Source: Clostridiaceae bacterium (GTDB taxonomy: Bacteria; Bacillota; Clostridia; Lachnospirales; Lachnospiraceae). From it: DNA of 64,000 nucleotides. The stretch is from NCBI GenBank assembly GCA_009911305.1, contig QXXC01000005.1:1-64000 (forward strand). Reading direction: 5' to 3'. The notes below the pieces were generated by a model that was given only the letters and a program-made list of their open reading frames with translations, had not been told where the DNA came from and did not search any database. Both the position numbers and the translations under genes were made by a program. Positions 44,933 to 53,867 of the stretch are shown one piece after another (within the stretch, counting starts at the first letter, position 1; every line of letters starts with the position of its first letter).

Positions 44933-45803
44933 TCATTCCCTTCATCCCGTGCTCCAAAAGCGGAACCAGCGCCTCAATCAGCTCTTCCCTGGTCAATATC
45001 CCGTCCGGAAGCGCCACGCCCTTCTTCTTAAGCTCAAACGCAAGCTCCGTTACCTGCGGAACATCCAGCCTCCATTCCTTCAGCCGTTCCACACTCGAAA
45101 AAATCTCCCTCGGCGTTCCGTCCATGACCACAGAGCCGCCTTCCATCACGATCACGCGATCCGCGCCGATCACCTCTTCCATATAATGGGTGATCAGAAT
45201 CACCGTGATCCCCTCGGCCCGGTTCAGATCATGTACGGTCCGGATCACCTCTTTGCGCCCGTTCGGATCCAGCATGGCAGTCGGTTCATCCAGGACAATG
45301 CACTGCGGCTTCATGGCCATCACGCCCGCAATCGCCACCCGCTGTTTCTGTCCCCCGGATAAGCGGTTGGGCGATCGCTTGCGGTACATGGCCATCCCCA
45401 CCTTCTCCAGGCTTTCGTCCACCCGTCTCCATATCTCTTCTGTCGGGACGCCGATATTTTCCGGGCCAAAGCCCACGTCCTCCTCCACCACATTTCCGAT
45501 AATCTGGTTGTCCGGATTCTGAAATACCATCCCCGCCGTCTTTCTGACCTCCCACAGGGCCTCCTCATCCGACGTGTCGAGGCCGGAAACCCAGATCGTG
45601 CCCTCTGTCGGGAGCAGAATCCCGTTCAAATGCTTGGCCAGCGTCGATTTACCGGAGCCGTTATGCCCCAGTACAGCGACAAAGCTTCCCTTTTCAATCT
45701 CCAGATCCACGTGGTCAATAGCCCGTTTTACCTCCTCGATCCTGTCCTCTTCATCACGCTTTATATAGTCATATACAAGATTTACTGCTTTAATAATGTT
45801 CAT
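44910..45803 (-). CDS. ecfA1: ECF transporter ATPase A1
   Basis: A 297-aa ABC ATPase: Walker A GHNGSGKST, signature LSGGQKQRVAIAG, Walker B CIVLDEPTAMLDP, and VFQNPDNQIIG. ATG 45803 lies behind GAGGG; the frame is open to 46109 but that part is not family-like. In Firmicutes this gene normally follows rplQ; here 8 kb of accessory DNA lies between, and a separate promoter is present at 45930-45958. Confidence 0.95.
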   Translation of the reverse strand: MNIIKAVNLVYDYIKRDEEDRIEEVKRAIDHVDLEIEKGSFVAVLGHNGSGKSTLAKHLNGILLPTEGTIWVSGLDTSDEEALWEVRKTAGMVFQNPDNQIIGNVVEEDVGFGPENIGVPTEEIWRRVDESLEKVGMAMYRKRSPNRLSGGQKQRVAIAGVMAMKPQCIVLDEPTAMLDPNGRKEVIRTVHDLNRAEGITVILITHYMEEVIGADRVIVMEGGSVVMDGTPREIFSSVERLKEWRLDVPQVTELAFELKKKGVALPDGILTREELIEALVPLLEHGMKGMNDVNKSN

Positions 45804-45929
45804 CGCCGCGCCCTCTGCCTCTCGTCCTGTCTTGATCCGTTTTGTCCTGTCCGGTCTGGTTTTGTGAATGCCGGATCCACGCCGCTTCCCGGGCGGTGTG
45901 TGGAATTGGAATGCTGCGTATTTGTGTAA

Positions 45930-45958
45930 ATTGTAGATGAATTTTCTAATGGCGTCAA
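45930..45958 (-). promoter_or_regulatory. Promoter of ecfA1-ecfA2-ecfT-truA
   Basis: Minus-strand -35 TTGACG (45958-45953) and -10 TACAAT (45935-45930), spacing 17, with a leader of about 120 nt. The genes down to the response regulator at 37955 are closely spaced or overlapping and could all be read from it. Confidence 0.7.
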
Positions 45959-46245
45959 GTACAAACGGAGGAAACGCGGAAGAAAGATGGGGGATTCTGT
46001 GGCGGGGATGTTGCTCAGGGTTAAAAAGAGTCGTGACAGGGACGCCGGAAGCGGGCCTGGAATTATGCAGAGGCGATAACCTACAGACGAAAAGAATGAG
46101 CGATTGCAACGCATACTACATATCGGAACCCATCCTGACTGGGTTAATCATTATAAATAAAAACATGAACCGCTTGACGTTTAAAATCATTTGTAACTCA
46201 CAAGCGCAGTTAAAAACCCGTGAAATTAGATATGTAAGATGCTGA

Positions 46246-46274
46246 TTGTATTTTCATAGGCTATAGGATATAAT
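46246..46274 (+). promoter_or_regulatory. Promoter of Uma2-type pseudogene copy 1
   Basis: -35 TTGTAT (46246-46251), -10 TATAAT (46269-46274), spacing 17. The same boxes are kept in copy 2 at 50468-50496. Confidence 0.6.
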
Positions 46275-46299
46275 AATACGAAAGATGGAGGTGAATGCC

Positions 46300-46619
46300 A
46301 TGGAGATGTTGAGAAAAGAAGAAATTTATACGATAGATGACATATATGCTTTGCCCGATGGCAAAAGGGCGGAACTGATTGATGCGAAAAATATATTACA
46401 TGGCGCCTCCAAGCTGGAGGCATCAACAGGTAAGCGGTAAATTATATCAGAAAATAGCAAATTATATTGACAGTAAAAATGAACTTGTGAAGTTTTAGCA
46501 GCTCCATTTGCCGTGTTTTTAAATGAAGATGATATCAATTATTTTGAACCAGATATCTCTGTTATATGTGATTTATCGAAATTAGATGATAAAGGGTGCC
46601 ATGGCGTACCTGATTGGGT
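46300..46619 (+). pseudogene. Uma2 family (DUF820) nuclease-like gene, broken copy 1
   Basis: ATG 46300 behind GGAGG opens MEMLRKEEIYTIDDIYALPDG, the start of a Uma2-type protein (PD-(D/E)XK fold). One extra A near 46390 shifts the frame and one missing G near 46490 shifts it again; the later part (FAVFLNEDDINYFEPDISV) is in the original frame. The gene stops at PDWV, before the catalytic EIVSPGS region, at the junction with transposase DNA. Compare copy 2 at 50522-51259. Confidence 0.85.
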
Positions 46620-47481
46620 ATTTCTTCAGGTCGCTGTAGCTGACATACTTAAAGGAGTTGCGCAGCATATGGATCACGCATCTCTGGATCTGGGCCTGGG
46701 AATAGACTGCGCGGATGACTTCCTTAAAACCAGCCAGCCCGTCGATACAAAAGAACAGGACATTCTTTCATCCACGATTTTTCAGGTCATTTAACATCCC
46801 CAGCCAGAACTTGCTGGTCTCATTGGCCCCCACAGTGATACTAAGGATCTCTTTATACCCTTCCATCGTGACATCCAAAACCACATAAGTCGCCCGGCTC
46901 AGAATCCTTCCATCGTCCCGTACCTTATACATGGATACAATCCATAAAAACAAAGGGATAGACGGGAGACAGGGGGCGGGACTGCCACTTCCTGACCTAG
47001 GGCAGGATCTTATCCGTAATCTTGCTGACCATCTCTGCGAACAGCCCGATCCCATAGAGATCCTTTAGTTGGTCATGGATATCCCTGCTACTCATCCCTC
47101 TCGCGTAGAGAGAGATGACCTTCTCCTCAATTCCGGATATGTCACGTTGGTATTTGGGGATAAGCTTTGCTCGAATTCCCCATTACGATCCCTGGGCACA
47201 TCTACCTGGAATTCGCCATACTGGCTTTTGAGAGTTTTAGTAGAATGGCCATTGCGCTTATTCTCCGTAGCCAAATCCCCCTTCTGGTTTTTTCATATCC
47301 AAGGGCGGCGTCCAGTTCCGCCTCCATAAGTTCCTGAAGGATGTCCTTAAAGCTTTCTTTAAGAAGGGATTTGTTCCTTAGCTACTGCCATAAAAATACT
47401 CCTTTTCGATAAAAATTATCATATCTGAATTCTTACCAAAAAGGAGCTATTTTTTCAAAGTCACAAACTATTTTACACCCC
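46620..47481 (-). mobile_element. IS256-family insertion sequence remnant
   Basis: The minus strand codes broken pieces of a mutator-type transposase: NGHSTKTLKSQYGEFQVDVPRDRNGEFE (split over 47092-47274) and YKVRDDGRILSRATYVVLDV with GYKEILSITVGANETSKFW in other frames at 46770-46930. The intact end near 47481 reads GGGTGTAAAATAGTTTGTGA (minus strand), a typical terminal repeat of clostridial IS256-like elements. The other end is missing at 46620. Frameshifts and truncation make it inactive. Confidence 0.8.
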
Positions 47482-47562
47482 CTACTATTTCGTATGATGA
47501 AAAATCTGGCATTCAGACTATTGCCAATTAATCCTGAATATAATCCAACAGAGAAGGGTGTT

Positions 47563-47931
47563 TTATCGCATTATTATATTACTTATAATATTAGAGACAA
47601 TCCCACCTAATGTTCCTGTTAATAAATCAGGAAGATATTGCCGTAAAATATCTTTAGCTGGACAATTTTTATTTTGTATATCTAAAAGCATATCTTTAAT
47701 TGTAGTATATTCAATATCAGTTTTATCAAGTAATTTTACCTGCTTTTTTATTTGCACAATAAATTCATCAAACTGATCTTGCGTCATATTATTTAAAATC
47801 TCAGCCTGATCTCTTATCTTTACATTATTCATTTCTACATCTACATCACTGACCGAATTAATTGACATATTATTCATAAATTTTGCCTGATCAGTTATTT
47901 CACTGTCGGTTATCTTAATATTGATCCCCAT
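47563..47931 (-). CDS. Small hypothetical protein with internal repeat
   Basis: Not recognised. The 122-aa protein starts MGINIKITDSEITDQAKFMN and contains two related segments, DQAKFMNNM and DQAEILNNM, about 30 residues apart, then a helical middle (FDEFIVQIKKQVKLLDK) and a Gly-rich hydrophobic end (DLLTGTLGGIVSNIISNII). GGAGG lies 9 bases before ATG 47931. AT-rich, in an island of mobile DNA. The next gene upstream on the same strand (48039-48521) ends in a related segment, NIKINISHSNISGEAKILND, which suggests a functional pair. Confidence 0.65.
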   Translation of the reverse strand: MGINIKITDSEITDQAKFMNNMSINSVSDVDVEMNNVKIRDQAEILNNMTQDQFDEFIVQIKKQVKLLDKTDIEYTTIKDMLLDIQNKNCPAKDILRQYLPDLLTGTLGGIVSNIISNIIMR

Positions 47932-48038
47932 ATTTTTTATCCTCCAAATCAAATTGTATACAACTCTTATTAAGAAGCATTCCTATGTATTTTCATATCG
48001 GTAACACAATTCAATACTTTTGTATAATGGCATTTTTA

Positions 48039-48521
48039 TTATTGTGAAATAAATAAATCATTTAGTATTTTTGCTTCTCCACTTATATTGCTATGACTGA
48101 TATTGATTTTTATATTTTGTCCCTCTTTTCTTTTTTCAGCTATTATTGAACTTAATACTTTGAATACTTGATCAAGAAATTTTTTATCATAAAATATGAA
48201 ACTAAATACCTTGCCAGAATTCATAAGAACAATCAAACTTTTTTGTGTCTTTATAGTTTCATTTTCTTGATACCAATACGCTAAATACACACCCCCCGCT
48301 ATCATGCAAACAACGCCAATCCATCCCATAGTTTCAAAGGAACATAATGCCATCCCTATCAAGCATGTTATAAGTGCTCCCATTGGAAATGGTATTAATT
48401 CAAGTGGAACTGTAGAAACACTTGAAATATTTGAAAGCTGTATCACCGATTCTCCCCATGCCATCGCATTTCCAACAATTCTTAATTGTGGTGTTTCAAT
48501 ACTTTTGTCCTTTTTTAACAT
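48039..48521 (-). CDS. Hypothetical two-helix membrane protein (DUF6232-like)
   Basis: A 160-aa protein with two adjacent membrane helices (about 48-90, around MGALITCLIGMALC and GWIGVVCMIAGGVYLAYWY), an N-terminal soluble part (TPQLRIVGNAMAW...IQLSNISSVS) and a C-terminal part SLIVLMNSGKVFSFIF...FKVLSSIIAEK. The layout resembles DUF6232 proteins. The last 20 or so residues match the repeat of the downstream gene. 107 bases separate the two genes. Upstream ribosome site is GGAGG-like. Function unknown. Confidence 0.65.
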   Translation of the reverse strand: MLKKDKSIETPQLRIVGNAMAWGESVIQLSNISSVSTVPLELIPFPMGALITCLIGMALCSFETMGWIGVVCMIAGGVYLAYWYQENETIKTQKSLIVLMNSGKVFSFIFYDKKFLDQVFKVLSSIIAEKRKEGQNIKINISHSNISGEAKILNDLFISQ

Positions 48522-49427
48522 ATTTTTTCCTCCATACCGTATTTATATTTTCTCAGAATCTTCAGCCCTGATTTTATAAGGTCTCCCAGACCCCTATCTT
48601 AAATTAAGCATCCATGTTTTTGCAAAAAACACTTGGAAAATCGCCAAAAATTTGCGGCGAAGCCAATTAATTATTTTTTATTTCACTAGTAATCCTGACG
48701 GACATATCTCTATTAGGATACTTTCGTATCTGAGTTTCTTAAGTTTTATCCTGAACCCTTTGTACTATACTAAAAGCACAAAAGGGTTATATCGTACAGT
48801 TCTTCTATCTCAAAGGCTATCCGTGCTCTTCTTTCCTATTGGCAACTTTGTAAGACACAGAAATTCTTTTCGTATTATCTTATTCTTCCTTTTTTCTTCT
48901 AACAATTCATACTCCCTGTATTCTCCTTATCCCACCATATTTACCTTGTGTCCATTCAAAGTTAATATCTGTCACGTAGCCACACCATTCCTGATAATTC
49001 TTTCAGTGTTTCCTACAAGTGCCACCAAGTTTCCTTCTCATTTTAAAAATTATACCCTGTTAATACACAAATGTAAAGCTCTATTTATCCATTTTTTACC
49101 AATCTCTACATATTTTGTCCTTTCTATGTCCTCATCCAGCCTTTCAGTATACTTTTACCAAACAAAGCGTAAAGCCCCTGGCTTCAGCCATAGGGAACAT
49201 CAAAATAACAGAGCTGCTCCGAAATCGGCACAGTTCTTTATCATAGAGGCCAGGCCTTATTTTGCATAATATGATTCTGATAATATGTTTTACATAATAT
49301 TCCATGATCAGAGCCCATTTCTTTCCAGTACCAGCACTCCTTTTCAGTTCTTTTTTTGGCCGTTGAAAAAATTCTTCTTTAAAATACAGGGTTAAATTAA
49401 CAGACTGTTGCTAAGTTAATCTCATCG
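48522..49427. other. Gene-poor AT-rich stretch with an IS605-like end
   Basis: No convincing gene: the open frame at 48652-49269 on the plus strand has the composition of non-coding AT-rich DNA and no ribosome site. A hairpin AACCCTTTGT.../...ACAAAAGGGTT lies near 48765-48803. At 49175-49194 CCCTGGCTTCAGCCATAGGG resembles the subterminal hairpin at the right end of IS605-type elements, so this may be the trace of a lost tnpB element. Confidence 0.4.
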
Positions 49428-49560
49428 AAAAGAGTCGTGACAGGGCCTCTGGAAGCAGGCTGGGAATTATGCAGAGGCGATAACCTCCAGACAAAAAGAA
49501 TGAGCGATTGCAATGTATAATACATATCGGAATTCGTCCTGACTGGGTTAATCATTATAA

Positions 49561-50303
49561 GTCGCCCCCACCCGTAAAACGAGTGGCTCGGGACGCATGC
49601 TCTAAGGCCGCCCTACTTGGCTGCGCCTCAAGGCGCTGGCTTTCTCTTTAATGCTGCGGGAAGTCTGCTATGCATCCTTCCCACATCTCCGTTCAAGCCA
49701 CATTGCTATTGACTCGTCGCTGCCCCTAAAGGGGCGTTTGTACTACTCAGCTCTGACCCTTAAAAGGAGCTTCATATTCCTTCACGCTTAGCTTATCCTG
49801 CATGATATCTGCTTTCTCCTGATCTTGTATATATTTTTTATTGTGGCTTCATTCAGCCCTACTGTACTGACATAATATCCCTCAGACCAGAAATGACGGT
49901 TCCCAAGCTTGTACTTCAAATTTGCGTACCTGCCAAACATCGTGAGTGCACTCTTTTCTTTCAAATCCCCCATGAAGGATGATATGCTCATCTTCGGCGG
50001 TATGCTTACCAGCATGCGTACATGATCCGGCATCAGATTCCCTTTTAAAATCTTCATCCCTTTATAACTGCTTTAATATATCCCATAGATCAGCTTTATA
50101 CTGATTATATACTATTTTCGTCTATACTTAAGGGTGAAGACGATGTGATATTTGCACATCCACTTTGTATGTGCGAGCGAATTTGTTTGCTTTCCCATGA
50201 AATCATCTTTCCTTTCTCTGATAGTGGCCTGAACGCCCCTATTATAACGGAAAGGTGATTTTTTGTATAACAAACGTCGCGCACCCGCATAGCGGGTGGT
50301 TTA
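49561..50303 (-). mobile_element. IS200-like insertion sequence, decayed
   Basis: Contains a broken tnpA on the minus strand and the subterminal hairpins typical of IS200/IS605: CCACCCGT...ACGAGTGG near 49568-49585 and CACCCGCATAGCGGGTG at 50282-50298. The paralogous segment at 46160 lacks it, so it entered after the duplication or was lost from copy 1. No target duplication is expected for this family. Confidence 0.8.
49747..50198 (-). pseudogene. tnpA: IS200-like transposase tnpA, frameshifted
   Basis: Single-strand transposase of the Y1/HUH family. The N-terminus reads MGKQTNSLAHTKWMCKYHIV, then a shift near 50065 after DILKQL; the middle part has GNLMPDHVRMLVSIPP, SISSFMGDLKEK and YKLGNRHFWSEGYYVSTVG; a second shift near 49830 is needed to reach the normal end KYIQDQEKADIMQDKLS. 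The HUH is altered to His-Val-Arg in PDHVRM, and the catalytic Tyr region is in GYYVSTVG. Not functional as it stands. Confidence 0.85.
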
Positions 50304-50306
50304 ACA

Positions 50307-50352
50307 TTGGGTACATTGGAGTTTCTCTGTTGAGAAACTCCAATGTACCCAA
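50307..50352. repeat. Perfect 21-bp hairpin beside the IS200-like element
   Basis: TTGGGTACATTGGAGTTTCTC, four bases TGTT, then its exact complement. It starts 4 bases after the IS200-like end and is absent from the paralogous segment near 46160. IS200-type elements often sit next to hairpins; this may be the target structure or part of a further element. Confidence 0.8.
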
Positions 50353-50467
50353 CAGAAGGTATATCTATCTGACCTATAATTAAAATATGAACCGTTTGAC
50401 GTTTAAAATTACTTGTAACTCACAAGCGCTGTTAAAAACCCGTGAAATAAGATACTGAAGATGCTGA

Positions 50468-50496
50468 TTGTATTTTCATAGGCTATAGGATATAAT
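50468..50496 (+). promoter_or_regulatory. Promoter of Uma2-type pseudogene copy 2
   Basis: -35 TTGTAT (50468-50473) and -10 TATAAT (50491-50496), spacing 17, as in copy 1. Confidence 0.6.
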
Positions 50497-50521
50497 AATA
50501 CGAAAGATGGAGATGAATGCC

Positions 50522-51259
50522 ATAGAGATGTTGAAAAAAGAAAAAATTTATACGATAGATGATATATATGCTTTGCCCGATGGCAAAAGGGCGAAACTGA
50601 TTGATGAGAAAATACATTACATGGTGCCTCCAAGCTAGAGGCATCAACATGTAAGCGGCAAATTGGTTCTTTCCAAGCTTTGTTGACTTTAGCTTAAAAG
50701 AGTGGCGGTTGTAATGCATAAACGATACCTCATATGCTTTTTGGGCAGCAATTTCTGCTACAATCAGGTTATTTAGTCCCCAAAATAATATTGCAATACG
50801 CTTTTACTTTAACAAAGCAGCGGTTAAATGTGGTGCATTCAACCAAGAACGGAAAGAACCGGTAAATTATATCAGAAAATAGCAAATTATATTGACAGTA
50901 AAAATGGAACTTGTGAAGTTTTAGCCATTCCATTTGCCGTGTTTTTAAATGAAGATGATATCAATTATTTTGAACCAGATATCTCTGTTATATGTGATTT
51001 ATCGAAATTAGATGATAAAGGGTGCCATGGCGCGCCTGATTGGGTGATTGAGATTGTATCGCCAGGCAGTAAATCAAGAGACTATATGACCAAGCTCTTT
51101 AAATATCGGGGAGCGGGCGTCAGGGAGTATTGGATTGTTGATCCGGAAAAACAGCGCATAATGGTTTATGGATTTGAAAATAACACAGTAGAGCAGTATG
51201 ATTTTGGAGAAGATGTGCCTGTGGGAATCTATGAAGGATTTTCAATATGTGTTCCGTAA
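50522..51259 (+). pseudogene. Uma2 family (DUF820) nuclease-like gene, broken copy 2
   Basis: The start codon has become ATA (50522); a TAG replaces a sense codon after MVPPS near 50635; a 196-bp element splits the gene at 50665-50860. Downstream the frame is intact to the stop at 51259 and shows the Uma2 core: FEPDISVICDLSKL, PDWVIEIVSPGSKSRDYMTKLFKY and REYWIVDP, the PD-(D/E)XK nuclease-like region. A late in-frame start could make only the C-terminal 140 residues. Confidence 0.88.
50665..50860. mobile_element. MITE-like 196-bp element in Uma2 copy 2
   Basis: Terminal inverted repeats GGTTCTTTCC / GGAAAGAACC are perfect over 10 bp and continue with mismatches to about 24. It is flanked by 8-bp near-identical direct repeats, GGCAAATT (50657-50664) and GGTAAATT (50861-50868). 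Copy 1 (46435-46442) has the single uninterrupted GGTAAATT, an empty site. It carries no gene. The 8-bp duplication and GG ends fit mobilisation by an ISL3-type transposase, which is inference. Confidence 0.85.
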
Positions 51260-51376
51260 TTATGATTAAGGCTGACCTGGATAAATTAGGATATGAACCA
51301 AAATAACGGGAAACATCGCTACCCGGCAAAATCAGGGCCAACACGCGCCATACCAGCGCCGCGGCCCTGTTCCTTT

Positions 51377-52435
51377 TCACTGCCTTCTTCCATCCGCCCC
51401 CAACTGATACCCGTCAATCACCACATTGGAGGCCATACTCCCATCCTCATGGAAATAATACCATTCCGCCGGCGAGGCCTGATACCAGCCCACAGCCATA
51501 GCGCCTGTGGAATCTGCGAAGTAGCGCTTCCCGTCCAGCTCCAGCCAGCCGGTCTGCATCCGGCGTTCGCTGTCCATATAATACCATTTTCCGTTGATCT
51601 GACGCCAGCCGGTCACGGCGAAGCCGTCGCGGTCGAAATAGTACCAGATCCCCTGGATATAACGCCACCCGTCTGATACTGCCGCCCCGTTTTCATCCAT
51701 ATAGCAGTATCCGTCGTTCCGGCGGTACCAGCGCCCTGCAGCGCGCTTCCCGCTGCCCTCAACCAGAACCGCTTTGGAGGCCACGTATTCCCCGTTTCTC
51801 CGAAATGCCGCATCTGAACTGTTCTGGGAGGTTGCCCGCACTTCAAAATAGTAGCTGGCCTGGCCTGGCATATAATGGCCCAGATCAACGCTCGTGCCTC
51901 CCATGGTGAGCGTCGTGACATATTCCCCCTCGCCCCGGTACAGCCGGATCTGGTAGGCTGTGGCATAGGGCACACTGTCCCAGACGGCGGTTGTCTTTGC
52001 GTCATCGCTCCATCCGGCGTGCTTTGTCTTTCCGAGCTGCACAACCGGGACATAGGATGCCTTTACGATCACGCTTCCATCCGTCTCCAGCTTCGCCTCC
52101 TCCAGCCTCGCTCCGCTCACCGCCTCCTGCGGTAATGCGCCCATATCTGCAAAGGAATATCCCGTTTCAGGAGACAGCGTCATCTTCGCCGTAACCGCCT
52201 TGCCTGGCTGCCATGCCCCCGGCTCCTCACTCCAGACAAGCCCGTCTACCCGGTACCCCTCTCCGCCAGTCACAGACGGCTCAAGCACCGCGCCCGCCTC
52301 TGTATCATAGCAGTCCCGAAATATAATCCGGATATCCGATATCACCGTATCCGCAAAGGCGCAGAAACTACCCCCAAGCGCCATAATGCCTGCCGCCGCG
52401 CCAATCAAAAGAGCGTTTGCCCTCCCTCTCAACAT
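51377..52435 (-). CDS. Secreted cell wall-binding repeat protein 1
   Basis: A 352-aa exported protein. Signal peptide residues 1-28 (hydrophobic LLIGAAAGIMALGGSFCAFA, cut after AFA). Residues about 30-135 form a beta-rich domain, 140-220 a fibronectin-like domain (YATAYQIRLYRGEGEYV), and about 230-350 hold five to six choline-binding-like repeats of 20 residues (GIWYYFDRDGFAVTGWRQIN; GKWYYMDSERRMQTGWLELD). No LPXTG motif. AGGGAGGGG precedes ATG 52435. It follows the similar gene at 52459 by 23 bases, so both form an operon. Ligand in the wall or host is unknown. Confidence 0.88.
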   Translation of the reverse strand: MLRGRANALLIGAAAGIMALGGSFCAFADTVISDIRIIFRDCYDTEAGAVLEPSVTGGEGYRVDGLVWSEEPGAWQPGKAVTAKMTLSPETGYSFADMGALPQEAVSGARLEEAKLETDGSVIVKASYVPVVQLGKTKHAGWSDDAKTTAVWDSVPYATAYQIRLYRGEGEYVTTLTMGGTSVDLGHYMPGQASYYFEVRATSQNSSDAAFRRNGEYVASKAVLVEGSGKRAAGRWYRRNDGYCYMDENGAAVSDGWRYIQGIWYYFDRDGFAVTGWRQINGKWYYMDSERRMQTGWLELDGKRYFADSTGAMAVGWYQASPAEWYYFHEDGSMASNVVIDGYQLGADGRRQ

Positions 52436-52458
52436 ATATCAACCCCTCCCTCTGTGAA

Positions 52459-53697
52459 CTATTTACGCCAGACCCCGTCCTCTCCCACATAAAACGTGCT
52501 GATCATCGTATTTACAGCCATATGTCCTTCGCCCGGATAAAAATAATACCAGTTCCCGTCCGCCTCAATCCAGCCCTCGCACATCCTGCCGGATGCGTCC
52601 AGGCGGTATCGCCTGTTATTATAGTCCAGCCACTGGTTCCGGTACATCGCCCCCAGAGCTCCGTTTGGGTCCGGATTCAGGAAATACCAGCCATCCCCTG
52701 TCAGAAGCCAGCCCGTGCGCATCGCGCCGCTTTCATCCAGAAAATAACGGTTCCCATCCTTCTCCTGCCAGCCTGTCAGCATCCATCCGTCCCTGTCAAA
52801 CAGATACCACACATCGCCCACAAAAAGCCAGGCATCCTTTGGAAAACTACCGTCCGGATAGCGGTACCACCAGCGTCCCTGTTCCGAAATCCAGCCCACA
52901 GCCTCTGTTGCCTGGTTTCCTGCGCTGTTTTCATTATTATAATCAATCCGCCCCGAACCGTTTGATACCGATTCCTGGGCAATATACAACTCGTCTGACA
53001 CAATCCACTCGCTGTTTTTCGCATAATCCTTTGCATTCTCAGTCGCCGGCACGGAACGGACTTTAAATGTATACGTCCCGGCGCTCGTCATATAGGGGTA
53101 AAAATCGATCCTCGTCCCCTTGAATCCCGTTACCTTATAAATCTCGCTCTTTCCCTTGTAAAGGCGCACGTCATATGCAGAGACATTGTCCGCCTTCTTC
53201 CAGATCGCCAGCCCAAGCTGGCCATCCTTCCAGTACGCATCATCCGGCGCTTCATACTCGCCCTTTACCGGATTGGTCTTCACTGTCACCACCAGCGACT
53301 CATACCCTTTCCGGGAGGCTGACACAAATGTCCCGCCCTTTACCGTCACGTTGCTCGACTTATACGTTCCCGAAAACCCGTATGTATCCGGATCCACTGC
53401 CTCCAGAGTAACTTTCAGGCTGTATGTTTTCCCGATCTCCGCCTCCTTTGACGATGAACTTACCCACTTCGCCTCCGTGGCGGTATACCTCTCATTTCCG
53501 GCCCTCACATTAAAGCCGCTGTCCCTGCCCGCCTCCAAATCCGGCAAAGCCTCCCCCGGCTCCAAATCAAGATCAAGCTGGATCGTAACCTTACTGATCG
53601 TCTTCCGGGAAGCCGCAAAAGATAAAAAAGTCCCGCAAACAACACAAAAAAGCAGCGCCAATCCTATAACACCAACTATGTTTTTCCCCTTCCTCAT
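52459..53697 (-). CDS. Secreted cell wall-binding repeat protein 2
   Basis: A 412-aa exported protein of the same design: signal peptide 1-29 (VIGLALLFCVVCGTFLSFA), beta-rich N-terminal domain, a fibronectin-like part (VSAYDVRLYKGKSEIYKV), then wall-binding repeats from about 275 (GRWWYRYPDGSFPKDAW; GDVWYLFDRDGWMLTGWQEK; GNRYFLDESGAMRTGW). The two proteins are paralogous in order of domains but diverged. Strong promoter upstream at 53742-53770. It sits between rplQ and the island, not in any known wall-protein cluster. Confidence 0.88.
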   Translation of the reverse strand: MRKGKNIVGVIGLALLFCVVCGTFLSFAASRKTISKVTIQLDLDLEPGEALPDLEAGRDSGFNVRAGNERYTATEAKWVSSSSKEAEIGKTYSLKVTLEAVDPDTYGFSGTYKSSNVTVKGGTFVSASRKGYESLVVTVKTNPVKGEYEAPDDAYWKDGQLGLAIWKKADNVSAYDVRLYKGKSEIYKVTGFKGTRIDFYPYMTSAGTYTFKVRSVPATENAKDYAKNSEWIVSDELYIAQESVSNGSGRIDYNNENSAGNQATEAVGWISEQGRWWYRYPDGSFPKDAWLFVGDVWYLFDRDGWMLTGWQEKDGNRYFLDESGAMRTGWLLTGDGWYFLNPDPNGALGAMYRNQWLDYNNRRYRLDASGRMCEGWIEADGNWYYFYPGEGHMAVNTMISTFYVGEDGVWRK

Positions 53698-53741
53698 CCT
53701 TCCAGCCTCCCCATAAAAGTATCTGCCTATTTAACAATCTA

Positions 53742-53770
53742 ATTATAAAACGCCTTGCCATGACCGTCAA
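53742..53770 (-). promoter_or_regulatory. Promoter of the wall-binding protein genes
   Basis: Minus-strand -35 TTGACG (53770-53765) and -10 TATAAT (53747-53742), spacing 17: close to consensus. Confidence 0.75.
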
Positions 53771-53867
53771 CTTACGATATTCTTGAGAAATGCCATGAAA
53801 TTGTAAGATAGTTACCAAATATTAGCTATCAATTAGAATCTGCAGGCAGAGGATCTGTAAGGGACTC

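Larger units (their letters stand above)
46023..46619. repeat. Duplicated segment, copy 1
   Basis: From AAAGAGTCGTGACAGGG onward this segment matches 49428-51045 closely once the later insertions there are removed. It covers a non-coding part, a promoter and the first part of a Uma2-type gene. It ends where an IS256-like remnant begins. Confidence 0.85.
49428..51045. repeat. Duplicated segment, copy 2 (with insertions)
   Basis: Matches 46023-46619, with two interruptions: an IS200-like element plus hairpin at about 49558-50380, and a MITE-like element at 50665-50860. Order and orientation are the same in both copies. Confidence 0.85.

Noticed and set aside
47489-47555. Trace of an IS630-type DDE transposase (LLPINPEYNPTE)
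   Set aside because: Only about 20 codons resemble the motif; too short to list as an element.
48652-49269. Open frame of 205 codons on the plus strand
   Set aside because: AT-rich, no start site, no domain pattern; I considered a decayed tnpB because of the IS605-like hairpin at 49175 but could not read any TnpB motif in any frame.
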